Positions 1 through 8,417 of a stretch of 64,000 nucleotides of DNA are shown in pieces; positions within the stretch are counted from its first letter, which is position 1, and each line of letters opens with the position of its first letter. Origin of the DNA: Bifidobacterium callimiconis (lineage in GTDB: Bacteria > Actinomycetota > Actinomycetes > Actinomycetales > Bifidobacteriaceae). The notes under the pieces were generated by a model. The model searched no databases and was not told the origin of the DNA. It was given only the letters and a program-made list of their open reading frames with translations. The DNA is taken from contig NZ_QXGJ01000002.1 of the NCBI RefSeq assembly GCF_003952005.1, positions 282,299 to 346,298 of the forward strand, in the 5' to 3' direction. Made by a program: the position numbers and the translations under genes.

Positions 1-1769
1 ATGCCGCGAGGGCGTTTCTTCGTGCATGCCCGAATCAAGGCGGTCATCGCGATGGCACGCTGGTACGGGTCATTAATGGCCTTGATTCGGGTGCGCAGCA
101 CGTCGATCAGATGGTTCTCCTCATCCGTGTAATACAGGTCCTTGAAGGTGGTTGCCACGAAATCATCAGTGAGGCAATCCTTAAGCAGTCTGCGAGCATC
201 GATGAGAGGCAGCGTCACGGTCTGGTTTTCTACCATGGCTTTGGTGAAGGTCGCGCTCATGGCCATGTAATCGTTGCTGATGACTTGCTTGCCTTGTGCC
301 TTGAACATGTAACTGACAATGCCTGAACCGGAGAACAGGTCAACAACCGAGTCAAACTCGAACCGGGATGCAACGTCCCACAGCTCGGTCAACAGCTTCT
401 GCTTGGAACCCATGAACCGAGTCGAAGGATACAGCGCAACCTGCTCCGACAATTCGTGAAGGTTGGAGGAAGTGGCGGTGAGCGCCTTAGGCTCCGGCTC
501 GGCGATGATCAGGGTGTCCTCTCCCGTGCGACTACTCGCTCGGCAGGCCACAGAACGCTTCGTCGGGATGACCTGAATCTCATACTGACCATAAAGTTCG
601 TGAACCAACGGATGGTTCGAGTTGGTCAGCAGCAAATGGCAGCCGAGAGAGTGCAACCGAGAGAACTCGATTGCCAAGCGCGAGTGGTCTTCGATCTCGA
701 ACTGTTCCTTCGTATACCGCTTGAAATCCGAGTACTCAGACACTGGAATATACGGCGGATCAAGGAAAATGAAATCGTCCGGTTCAGCGTACTTGGCCAG
801 CACCTCCGTGTAGTCGCCACACACAATCGTCGCGTCAGCAAGTGCATGAGAAGCGTTTCGCAATGCTTCAGCGTCACAGATCGTGGGATTCTTGTAGTTG
901 GCGAAAGGCGTGTTGAACTGTCCCTTGCGATTAACCCGGTACAATCCGTTGAAGCATGTTTTGTTCAGATACAGCGTACGAGCAGCGGCCTCTACCGGAG
1001 GAAGAGTCTTCCAATCCAGTGAACGAACCTCAAGGAACTGCTCCTTCTCGTTTCTATATCCAGCAAGAGCGGAGATCACATCCTCGACGTGATCCCTGAC
1101 CTGAATATACAGATTCACCAGTTCAGGGTTGCTGTCCGCGATCACGGCGTCCTTGGGCTGAAGCGCAAAGAACAATGCTCCGCCCCCGAAGAACGGTTCG
1201 ATGTACTTGCCATAGCGCCTCGGTACCTTAGGAATCAGCACGTCAAGCATTTGCGACTTACCGCCAGCCCATTTGAGGATGGGTTTCACGCGATTTGAGC
1301 TCTCTCCTAGCACGTTGGTCTTTTGAGCCAGCAGAGCTTTGCTTTTACGGGGACGGCCAGCCCTCCTTGGTTCAAGCATACGTTCGAGCGTATCGGAAAG
1401 AAACGGCTTGCCCTCGCTAGATCGCAGCGTTCCTCGGCGGACGAGCGTCGCCACAGTCGCATTGGAGACGCCAAGAATCTTCGCTGCCTCAGCCTTGGTG
1501 ATCGCTCTGTCTTCGATAGGTATGTTACGAGCGGCGTAGTTACCCAACGGCGTACGCCACCAAGCCGGTTCATCCGTTCCCCTCCGGATCAGCAAAGTGC
1601 AAACACGCTGCCATTCCGGGGTGTCTCGCAACCGAGAGAGAGAAGAACTCGGCGTCCCGAGCTGCACGAGGAGATCCTGCGGTTCGATACCGAACAAAGG
1701 CATCATGTCAAACAAGCCCTTGGCCTCGTTGAAGAACTGGATACTCGCTTCTTCAAGTAGACTGGTCAT
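1..1769 (-). CDS. Double-domain DNA adenine methyltransferase (M.FokI-like) with N-terminal HTH, 3' end cut by window edge
   Basis: Likely N6-adenine methyltransferase of a restriction-modification system. Start ATG at 1767-1769 has a good upstream ribosome site (GGAGGAG). The visible 589 residues contain a helix-turn-helix (about 89-112, ITKAEAAKILG...), a GRPRK basic AT-hook-like stretch (138-142), and a first Dam/DpnII-type domain with KWAGGK (166-171), the AdoMet loop EPFFGGGALF (191-200) and catalytic DPPY (337-340). After about residue 445 a second methyltransferase domain starts with RFMGSKQKLL (451-460) and a new AdoMet loop DLFSGSG (477-483). It runs off the window before its own catalytic motif. 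Two fused adenine methylase domains are known from type IIS enzymes such as M.FokI, where each domain modifies one strand of an asymmetric site. The HTH extension may act as an autoregulator (inference). It is divergent from the DUF4365 gene. Confidence 0.85.
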   Translation of the reverse strand, partial: MTSLLEEASIQFFNEAKGLFDMMPLFGIEPQDLLVQLGTPSSSLSRLRDTPEWQRVCTLLIRRGTDEPAWWRTPLGNYAARNIPIEDRAITKAEAAKILGVSNATVATLVRRGTLRSSEGKPFLSDTLERMLEPRRAGRPRKSKALLAQKTNVLGESSNRVKPILKWAGGKSQMLDVLIPKVPRRYGKYIEPFFGGGALFFALQPKDAVIADSNPELVNLYIQVRDHVEDVISALAGYRNEKEQFLEVRSLDWKTLPPVEAAARTLYLNKTCFNGLYRVNRKGQFNTPFANYKNPTICDAEALRNASHALADATIVCGDYTEVLAKYAEPDDFIFLDPPYIPVSEYSDFKRYTKEQFEIEDHSRLAIEFSRLHSLGCHLLLTNSNHPLVHELYGQYEIQVIPTKRSVACRASSRTGEDTLIIAEPEPKALTATSSNLHELSEQVALYPSTRFMGSKQKLLTELWDVASRFEFDSVVDLFSGSGIVSYMFKAQGKQVISNDYMAMSATFTKAMVENQTVTLPLIDARRLLKDCLTDDFVATTFKDLYYTDEENHLIDVLRTRIKAINDPYQRAIAMTALIRACTKKRPRG

Positions 1770-1968
1770 TCACTCCTCCATCGGTGACAGTGGATCTCAT
1801 TAAGGAGAATGTCATACATGTCATTGTGACATTTTGACTAGACAGATCCACTAAGGCGTGGAAGGGGCGCGGTCCGACAGTCACGCATCTGTCTATTGGA
1901 CGAGACGCATGTCCGAAAACTGGCAAGGCAACCGGAGGTTCTCGGGAACTCCTGTAGGATATGCAGAC
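1770..1968. promoter_or_regulatory. Divergent intergenic region between methyltransferase and DUF4365 gene
   Basis: About 200 bp separates the two divergent starts, so both promoters should lie here. A short dyad AATGTCATACATGTCATTGT lies at about 1808-1827 and could be an operator for the HTH-bearing methyltransferase, as in C-protein or methylase-autoregulated systems. This is inference; no strong -35/-10 pair stands out. Confidence 0.3.
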
Positions 1969-2535
1969 ATGACTGACCTGACTGCCACGCGAGAATCTCA
2001 TGCGAATCTCGACATTCATCGCGGTATGCCGTCCAGGGAATCCAATCTGAAAGAGCGCTTGCAAATAGGTCTGATTGAAGTGATCGCCGCAGCAGCGGGT
2101 TGTAATATCGCACAACCTCAAATCGACAATGGCATAGATTTGATGATAACTCACGAGTGCCCAAGTAAGCATGAGATGTCTGGACCATTGCATGTTCAAC
2201 TTAAGGCAACTGCCAGTAAAAACAGATGGAATGCTGATCGAACAAGAATATCAGCCAAACTTAGCCATGATAGGTATGATCAATTTAGGATGGAAAATCC
2301 TGCATATCCAAGAATCATTGTCATCATGGACGTCGATCCAGAAATGCAAAATTGGTATCAAGCCAACGATGATTTCTCAAAGATCAAATATCGATGTTAT
2401 TGGACTTCGATTCAAGGTCTTGGTGAGGTTTCAGGGAAAAGTGAAGTCACAGTCTCCGCTCCTAGATCTCAGGTATTTGATGATGCTGCTCTATGTACAA
2501 TTTTTGGAAAGATAAAGGCGGGTGAAAAACTATGA
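1969..2535 (+). CDS. DUF4365-domain protein, putative nuclease-like defence component
   Basis: 188-residue protein. The ATG at 1969 is preceded by TAGGA; longer in-frame starts exist (GTG 1858, ATG 1909) but lack good ribosome sites. The domain begins around SRESNLKERLQIGLIEVIAAAAGC and contains D-x-x-I-D-L and V-Q-L-K-A-T motifs. This D...QxK pattern is what the DUF4365 family shares with PD-(D/E)xK nucleases. The stop overlaps the ATG of the next gene (ATGA at 2532-2535), so the two are translationally coupled. Base composition drops clearly below that of the neighbours from about 2100 to 3760, which indicates recent transfer. Position next to a methyltransferase suggests a restriction or defence role, but no activity is proven and the start is uncertain. 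Confidence 0.7.
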   Translation: MTDLTATRESHANLDIHRGMPSRESNLKERLQIGLIEVIAAAAGCNIAQPQIDNGIDLMITHECPSKHEMSGPLHVQLKATASKNRWNADRTRISAKLSHDRYDQFRMENPAYPRIIVIMDVDPEMQNWYQANDDFSKIKYRCYWTSIQGLGEVSGKSEVTVSAPRSQVFDDAALCTIFGKIKAGEKL

Positions 2536-3755
2536 CAGCCTCACACGCTGATCTCCTCTATGCGTTGTTTGATGAATTGCATTGGGTTAAGGGAGAACTT
2601 GAATCTAATCAGGCCGAATTTTGGTATCCCTCAAGAGATAAAGAAGCTGACGGCGTTTCCGCTGCTCTTATTGTACCCAAAAACAAGGATGCAGCAGATT
2701 ACACCAATGTAATTGATGGTGTACTAAATCGTCTTTCTGCTATGTATGGCGCAAAGTATGATCAGGTTAGCGCCTATATCAAAGAAGCGGTTTTCGGAGC
2801 TTATGATCCGATCATTTTGCGTGAAGATACAGGAACTACAAGTGGCTTGATCAGTTGGGCATCTGGCAGTCACTTGATTGCAAGCGCAGAAGGGCTTCTT
2901 GGTGCCGCTGCTAGAGCTGCCGTCTCTACTCAAAAAAGATTTGGAACGACGAATCACAAAGTTAAGGATTCTGTTCTCCGTGATTCATTCATGGGACAGA
3001 CGCAGATTGGAAGCTTCATTGTTACCGCTTACGTTCCCTCAAACCATGCTTTTGAGGTTTCCGACTCACAAAAGTCGTCCACTAAACAAAAGGTTATTAC
3101 TGGTCGCGCTGTGACGGACACGCTTACAAGAGCACTAAAGGCGTTTGACGGAGGCATATCCGAGATTATCAGGAACAACGATAGCGATAGCGATAGCGCT
3201 TATGGGATCTTTGATGAAACGGTTCAAGAAGGGGTCTCGTATGAGCTTCTTGACGCCATATCCCAGATGTCGGATACTAATGAATCTTCCGTTAGTGTTT
3301 CTTTTGCATCCTCTAGCAACTCTGCGCCAAGCAAGGTTTATGAGCTTGTTGTGTCGCCAGTCATGCAACCAATTGTCAAAAAGGCGAAGGACTATCTCGA
3401 AAGAACGGAATCTCCCATTTCCATGCGCGTAGTAGGTGAGATCGTTCGTCTGGACAATTCTCTGGACAAAGGGCAGCATGAGATTCGCATTAGAACATTT
3501 GGGAAGGATATTCCTAGCACCGTTACTGTTTTTCTCAACGCCGATCAATATGAGAAGGCTATCGAAGCTCATAAAACACAGCACGTCTTTTCCGTCACTG
3601 GTTCTCTGCAGAGAATGCAACGAGGTGCTGAGATCAGCGACCCTTGGGAGGTCAATATCGAAGATACTGTTCTTTCTCAAGACATGTCCAATGACCTTAA
3701 ACTGACCGGCAAGGATAAACAGAAAATCGCAAAAGGACAGAGTTCCCTTTTTTAA
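2532..3755 (+). CDS. Unknown protein coupled to DUF4365 gene (putative defence partner)
   Basis: 407 residues; I do not recognise a family. Coupled to the upstream DUF4365 gene by a 4-base ATGA overlap and of the same AT-rich composition, so the pair moved together. No signal peptide or membrane segment is visible. A short Asp-Ser repeat (DSDSDS, encoded by GATAGC repeats near 3179-3198) and a Ser-rich stretch separate an N-terminal region (about 1-200) from a C-terminal part rich in alternating hydrophobic residues (about 275-385), which could be a beta-barrel. The last residues are Q-S-S-L-F, matching the QxxLF pattern of sliding-clamp binding peptides at the extreme C-terminus. Function is unknown; a role with the DUF4365 protein is inferred from coupling only. 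Confidence 0.75.
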   Translation: MTASHADLLYALFDELHWVKGELESNQAEFWYPSRDKEADGVSAALIVPKNKDAADYTNVIDGVLNRLSAMYGAKYDQVSAYIKEAVFGAYDPIILREDTGTTSGLISWASGSHLIASAEGLLGAAARAAVSTQKRFGTTNHKVKDSVLRDSFMGQTQIGSFIVTAYVPSNHAFEVSDSQKSSTKQKVITGRAVTDTLTRALKAFDGGISEIIRNNDSDSDSAYGIFDETVQEGVSYELLDAISQMSDTNESSVSVSFASSSNSAPSKVYELVVSPVMQPIVKKAKDYLERTESPISMRVVGEIVRLDNSLDKGQHEIRIRTFGKDIPSTVTVFLNADQYEKAIEAHKTQHVFSVTGSLQRMQRGAEISDPWEVNIEDTVLSQDMSNDLKLTGKDKQKIAKGQSSLF

Positions 3756-3800
3756 GAAGTTATTATCAGCAACGTAATTTCTTCCTCCTAATGTGATTAG

Positions 3801-4064
3801 CTACATCAGGACAAACCGCAAGCGTTGAAAGTGCTCGAATAGGCTACCGAGGTGGTGGAGGCGTTCAAGGGCTGGAACAAACATGGGCAGGTCACAGAGC
3901 AGCACCATGATCTGATTGACGAGTGCGCCGACGTAATTCAAGCGACCGTTAACCTCATGGCCACGATGGAGTTCACCGACGATGAGATTCATCAGACCAT
4001 CGAGGACTGCCGGGCACGGAACGACGCACGCGGTCGCATGACACCGACTGGAAAACATTACTGA
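3801..4064 (+). pseudogene. MazG-like nucleotide pyrophosphohydrolase fragment with internal amber stop
   Basis: One frame reads QDKPQALKVLE, then TAG at 3840-3842, then ATEVVEAFKGW and on to HHDLIDECADVIQATVNLM before the stop at 4062-4064. The E-x-x-E...D-E-x-A-D pattern is the metal-binding signature of MazG/MazG-like all-alpha NTP pyrophosphatases often found in phages. The N-terminal part is missing, and a TAG lies just upstream at 3798-3800. Re-initiation at GTG 3852 would give a 70-residue protein, but loss of the first helix makes activity unlikely. It is probably a prophage-derived remnant at the edge of the AT-rich defence insert. Confidence 0.6.
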
Positions 4065-4105
4065 CGATCAACCATCGGGCCGCGTCGACCGTTGGAATGA
4101 TGCTT

Positions 4106-4136
4106 GTCATTGTGTCTGTGGCTCAGACACAATGAC
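4106..4136. terminator. Perfect 13-bp stem hairpin
   Basis: GTCATTGTGTCTG at 4106-4118 is exactly complementary to CAGACACAATGAC at 4124-4136 with a 5-base loop. There is no long T-run, so it may be a factor-assisted or bidirectional terminator or an operator-like dyad. It lies between the MazG remnant and the McrB gene. Confidence 0.5.
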
Positions 4137-4470
4137 CCCTGAAAACAGCGAATCCGGCGATAATCAACGAAACTTGCGAAGGGTGAACAATCCCTGCAAT
4201 ATCAACAATATCGAAGCTAATGAAGCTCTCGGGAACCGAGCGAATCAACCCTTCAAACCAACAAGGGATTACTCAGCCATGTTTGACAATAAACACTAAA
4301 TCCTACAATATCCAGCACGCATCAACGTCATTGCCTACCGAGACCACTCCTGCTCCCCACCCAAACCTCACCTATAATGGCGAGCAGATTCGCAAGGCGG
4401 ACTCCAGCCGGCATCGCAGTACCGGTACCCATCCGCCAATCGCCGCGAAGAACATAAAGGAGGCACTGTC
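4137..4470. other. Intergenic region upstream of McrB-type gene
   Basis: About 330 bp with no convincing gene. It is AT-richer than the coding regions and should hold the promoter of the McrB gene. The McrB start at 4471 has a strong AAAGGAGG ribosome site. A 125-codon open frame crossing 4220-4597 overlaps that gene in another frame and has unlikely composition. Confidence 0.5.
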
Positions 4471-6501
4471 ATGGATGACAGCAAATACGGTTGGATCCCC
4501 TTCTACGAAGAACTGGCAAACACGATCCGCCCGCTACGCGCCGATCGAAGCGCGCTGTATAACAAGGCCAAGGAGATATACACCAAAGCGGGCATGAAGC
4601 TTCCAACGCTGGAGTCGGACGGTGCGCCCGTGGATCTGGATCCGTTCACGTTCTTCGCCCAGTTCAACAAGCGCATCACCAAGACGAACCGTATCGCGCT
4701 GGCCAAGGCAATCGCGGAATCCTTCGGTCTGAACTCCCCCGTTCCCACCGAATTCGCCGGTATCCCCTTCATCAACAATCAAAGGTCGACCTTCTACTCA
4801 TTCAGGTCCGACCCCGGGCGCGGCGAGCGCGACATCGACAATCTGTGGGATCTGTTCGAGTCCGCGCTTGACTATGCGGATTCGCCGAACGCAGTCAACA
4901 GGGAATCCTTCATCCAGTCGCTCAGCAGGGTGTTGCCGCAAAAGGGCATCAAATGGAACATCACCATGGGATTGTTCTGGATTCGCCCGCAGTTCTATCT
5001 TTCGCTCGACGGCCGTAGCCGTTGGTTCCTGGGTCTTCCCGACAGCATGAAGAACACGGTGAAGAAGTATTCCATTCCGGTTCTTTCCGCCAGCATGCCG
5101 AGCGATATAGCCGACAACGCAAACGATCTGTTCGGCAAGAACGAGATGATGGATGCCGCAACGTATCTGTCGTTCGTCGAACGTTGCAGGAGCGTTCTCG
5201 ACAAAGGTGGGTACGGTGAGTACAAGTACCATTCCTTCCCTGAACTGTCCAACTATGCGTTAGCGGAATCCGGTAGCGTCAACAAGCAGATCAAGGCGTT
5301 CAAGAAGCGGAAGCCCGTCGGTGATATCGATGACGTCGTCGATGACGAGATCGCCGACGAGCATGACGATGCCCTACCGGATTTCGACAGTGACGAAGAC
5401 GATACGGACACGACCGAGATCAAGCAGGCCGATCCGTTGAAGGAAAGCTTCAACCTCGTGTATTTCGGCGCTCCCGGCACGGGCAAGAGTTACGAACTGG
5501 ACAAGCTGGTGCACGACAATCTGCAGGATCACTACGAGCGTGTGACATTCTACGCGGACTATCAGCACGCACAGTTCGTCGGCGGCTACAAGCCGGTCAT
5601 GGCGGACGGCCAGATCGAGTACAGGTTCCGTCCGGGCCCATTCACCAGGGTATTGGTCAAAGCGTTGAACGATCAGCGGAACAATTATGCACTGGTCATC
5701 GAGGAACTCAACCGCGCCGAGGCTGCGTCGGTGTTCGGAGACCTGTTCCAGCTGCTCGACCGTTCGGCGAACGGCATGAGCGAGTATCCAGTGTCGGTGA
5801 GCGAGGATCTGCGCGAGTTCCTTGTGGAAAACCTGACGAGCGAGGGTAAGGATTACCTGTACTCGCAGATCGAGGCCGGTACCGGCGACGACGTGTCCGC
5901 CGAAACCGACTGCACGCGCATCCTGATCCCGCGCAACATGTACATCTGGGCAACGATGAATTCCGCCGATCAGGGCGTGTTCCCGCTCGATACGGCGTTC
6001 AAACGTCGCTGGGATTTCCGCTACGTCGGCATCGATGAAGGCGAGGAATACTCCGACATGCCGGTCTGGAATGAACAGCGCAAGAAGATCAACAAGCTGC
6101 TGCTCGAGGCCGGCGTGAATGAGGACAAGCAGATCGGCCCGTTCTTCATCCACCGGGTCCCCGACTTCGGTGAGGAGTCGCAGGAACAACCCGGCGCGTT
6201 CGACAATGCGATGAAGAACAAGGTGCTGATGTACCTGTTCGAGGATGCCGCCAAATACCATCGTGACATCTTCAGCATCAAGGGTGTTGACAACAATGCT
6301 CTGTCGCTGCAGACGCTGTGCCAAGCATGGGATAAGAACAACTTCGGCATTTTCCGTGGGTTGGAGAAGATCGAAGAAGTGAAGAGCGAACCTGTGGAAG
6401 GCATCGGCTCAGGAGAGTCCGAGACCCCCGATGCGCCCGGCCTGACTGTGGATGAGCAGTCCGTGCCCGTGCAGTCGGAGGCCACGGCCGTCGAGGAGTG
6501 A
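4471..6501 (+). CDS. McrB/LlaJI-type AAA+ GTPase restriction subunit
   Basis: 676 residues. The N-terminal 300 residues are a family-specific, probably DNA-recognising domain. An acidic linker (about 290-320) leads into a McrB-type AAA+ motor: Walker A GAPGTGKS (333-340), Walker B region VIEELNRAEAA around E411-E412, and the McrB signature MNSADQ (496-501) followed by the FKRRWDF arginine region. McrB proteins hydrolyse GTP to translocate DNA for a partner nuclease (McrC or LlaJI R2). The partner here is the convergent nuclease gene at 6599-8236. Acidic, low-complexity C-terminus. GC content is like the core genome, unlike the preceding DUF4365 pair. Confidence 0.88.
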   Translation: MDDSKYGWIPFYEELANTIRPLRADRSALYNKAKEIYTKAGMKLPTLESDGAPVDLDPFTFFAQFNKRITKTNRIALAKAIAESFGLNSPVPTEFAGIPFINNQRSTFYSFRSDPGRGERDIDNLWDLFESALDYADSPNAVNRESFIQSLSRVLPQKGIKWNITMGLFWIRPQFYLSLDGRSRWFLGLPDSMKNTVKKYSIPVLSASMPSDIADNANDLFGKNEMMDAATYLSFVERCRSVLDKGGYGEYKYHSFPELSNYALAESGSVNKQIKAFKKRKPVGDIDDVVDDEIADEHDDALPDFDSDEDDTDTTEIKQADPLKESFNLVYFGAPGTGKSYELDKLVHDNLQDHYERVTFYADYQHAQFVGGYKPVMADGQIEYRFRPGPFTRVLVKALNDQRNNYALVIEELNRAEAASVFGDLFQLLDRSANGMSEYPVSVSEDLREFLVENLTSEGKDYLYSQIEAGTGDDVSAETDCTRILIPRNMYIWATMNSADQGVFPLDTAFKRRWDFRYVGIDEGEEYSDMPVWNEQRKKINKLLLEAGVNEDKQIGPFFIHRVPDFGEESQEQPGAFDNAMKNKVLMYLFEDAAKYHRDIFSIKGVDNNALSLQTLCQAWDKNNFGIFRGLEKIEEVKSEPVEGIGSGESETPDAPGLTVDEQSVPVQSEATAVEE

Positions 6502-6525
6502 CGATCGTCTTCATATCTCCAGAAC

Positions 6526-6575
6526 GAAGTCGGGGTCCCATCTGGTTCGTAACTACCAGTTAGGACCCCGACTTC
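6526..6575. terminator. Bidirectional terminator between convergent McrB and LlaJI genes
   Basis: GAAGTCGGGGTCC (6526-6538) pairs perfectly with GGACCCCGACTTC (6563-6575). The loop contains a second pairing CTGGT/ACCAG (6542-6546 with 6555-6559). It lies between two convergent stops (6501 and 6599) and can serve both genes. Confidence 0.75.
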
Positions 6576-6598
6576 ACATTCACTTCAATCTACTCAAT

Positions 6599-8236
6599 CT
6601 ATGCCGGTATGCCGTGTTTGAATCCGTCCTCGTCAATACGCGCGGAATCAAACATGGCATTCAGGTAGCGGCCGGATCGGGTCCCGTCGTCACCGGACGG
6701 ATCGGTGTACATATCGATGGCCTGCTCCGGATCCATCTCGAACATTTTGACATCACCGGCTTGGAGGTCTTCCTCATTCCCCAAAAACGCACCGACGAAT
6801 CCCAACGATACCTTGCCGCGCTGCAGCAACAGACACCGATTGTCCAGTTGAGCGGAAGAAGCCCCCTCCCCCGAAGGGATTCTTCCCGGAATAAGGAATG
6901 CGTTGCCCAACACCCTGATCCCGGAACCTCGCTCACTGATCGCCATCATGTAGAAGTACTGTTTGATGACGTCGCCAATGCCGGGCATTCCGGTGATGGA
7001 CTTGGCCGTATATTTCGGCACGTAATACTTGGCATCGAGAATGTACCAACCGTTGGGATCATCCTTGTTGATCACATCGGGAATCAGCGTATGCGGATCG
7101 GCGTTGCCGTAACCGTCACGGTCATCGGCCTCGGCTTCGTCGTCCCCCTGTTCCGCTTCCACGGCCTTACGATCATCGCCATCCGACTCGTCCATATTCC
7201 ACAGCATGTCCTCATTGAGGCGATACTTCCAATGCGGCTTCTGCATGGGTATATCGCGACTGCTGTCGTGGAAGAGACTCTGGCAGATGCTCTCCCATAC
7301 CAGATTGAACGACGAAGTTCCCTCCGCAATCATGACGTCATTCACAGCCCGAGCACGACCGCGAAGATAATCGATGAGCGCACCAAGCAGCCGCTTGGAC
7401 CGGGTATCGAATCGTACGACCAATTCACGCTCCAAGCGCGACGCGAGGTAATCGGCGCCACCGAGATTGTCCAACGTTTCCACGTTGAGGGGGAAAGACT
7501 GCAAATGAAGCAGATCCCCCAAACCGCTGGAATCCATAAACGCGCAGATCTCGGATATGACGGCCTCCTGCACGCGAGCGATGAAATTGGCCTCATCACG
7601 CCTACGACGTGTCGTAACGAATTCCATATATGCAGGACGCCCACCGGTGACCAAAGGATTGATCTGGTTGATGGTTCGCGACCAGTCGATAAGACCGTCA
7701 CCATCGAGTTCCCGGATACGACGAGCCTCCCGGTACGGGCCCTGCTCCGCATAATCCTGAAGCAGGAAAGCGTACAGATCCATTCGGTTCTGCTCCACCG
7801 AAATATGCAGCGCAGACGGATCGAAAGAGATCTTGTCCTGTTGCTTCGCCGCGGCACGAAGCTCATGATATCGACGTATGGCTGCAAGCACGCTATTCAA
7901 TGTCGAAGTCAGCCACGGCATTTCCGCGATTTGCCGACCGTGCGGATCGTAGTATTTCGGCAGCACGACGAACACATGACGATACAAAGCGACAACGCCC
8001 ACGTAGTTGAATGTCAGACCCGCATGTGTTGACGACAGCAGACGCTTTCGCCCAAGTCGCATCGACTGCAGGCAGTTCATCACCTTACTGATATCGGGAT
8101 CTTTTCCGGCATCGGCTTCCTGCTCCAAGGCTTCATTTTCCGAGGCCCCGTGCCCCCACGCCGATCCGTCAATGCAGGCCTCCGCCAAATCACTCTTGGA
8201 ATACGGCAGACCCTCAATAAAGAACCGCCCCATCAT
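6599..8236 (-). CDS. LlaJI-family restriction endonuclease (McrC-like nuclease subunit)
   Basis: 545 residues. The C-terminal half carries a PD-(D/E)xK nuclease core: P386-D387 of IPDVI and D401-A-K403 of YILDAKYY, followed by a Q-Y-F helix (around VIKQYFYMM) typical of this fold. The layout matches the LlaJI R2 / McrC-type nucleases that act with a McrB-like GTPase. The likely partner is the convergent GTPase gene at 4471-6501. A long Asp/Glu-rich linker (DESDGDDRKAVEAEQ...) precedes the PD motif. In the characterised LlaJI locus both subunits are co-transcribed with methylases; here they are convergent and no methylase adjoins directly. Target and cleavage pattern cannot be read from sequence. 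Confidence 0.85.
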   Translation of the reverse strand: MMGRFFIEGLPYSKSDLAEACIDGSAWGHGASENEALEQEADAGKDPDISKVMNCLQSMRLGRKRLLSSTHAGLTFNYVGVVALYRHVFVVLPKYYDPHGRQIAEMPWLTSTLNSVLAAIRRYHELRAAAKQQDKISFDPSALHISVEQNRMDLYAFLLQDYAEQGPYREARRIRELDGDGLIDWSRTINQINPLVTGGRPAYMEFVTTRRRRDEANFIARVQEAVISEICAFMDSSGLGDLLHLQSFPLNVETLDNLGGADYLASRLERELVVRFDTRSKRLLGALIDYLRGRARAVNDVMIAEGTSSFNLVWESICQSLFHDSSRDIPMQKPHWKYRLNEDMLWNMDESDGDDRKAVEAEQGDDEAEADDRDGYGNADPHTLIPDVINKDDPNGWYILDAKYYVPKYTAKSITGMPGIGDVIKQYFYMMAISERGSGIRVLGNAFLIPGRIPSGEGASSAQLDNRCLLLQRGKVSLGFVGAFLGNEEDLQAGDVKMFEMDPEQAIDMYTDPSGDDGTRSGRYLNAMFDSARIDEDGFKHGIPA

Positions 8237-8417
8237 GCTTCGGAACCTTCCTTCTCCACCATTGGATCCTTTCGATCATCGCTCGATCATAATGAATGGT
8301 AACTGTTTCTCTGCAAGACGATACGAAATCGATCGTTCTCTGTCGCTATGCCGTCGGATAGACCTACGCGTTTCCAAAGCTCGCCTACTGCATCATGCTT
8401 AATGAAGAAGAGCGAAG

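Noticed and set aside
4220..4597. 125-codon frame upstream of the McrB gene
   Set aside because: It overlaps the well-supported McrB start in another frame, lacks a ribosome site and has no motif.
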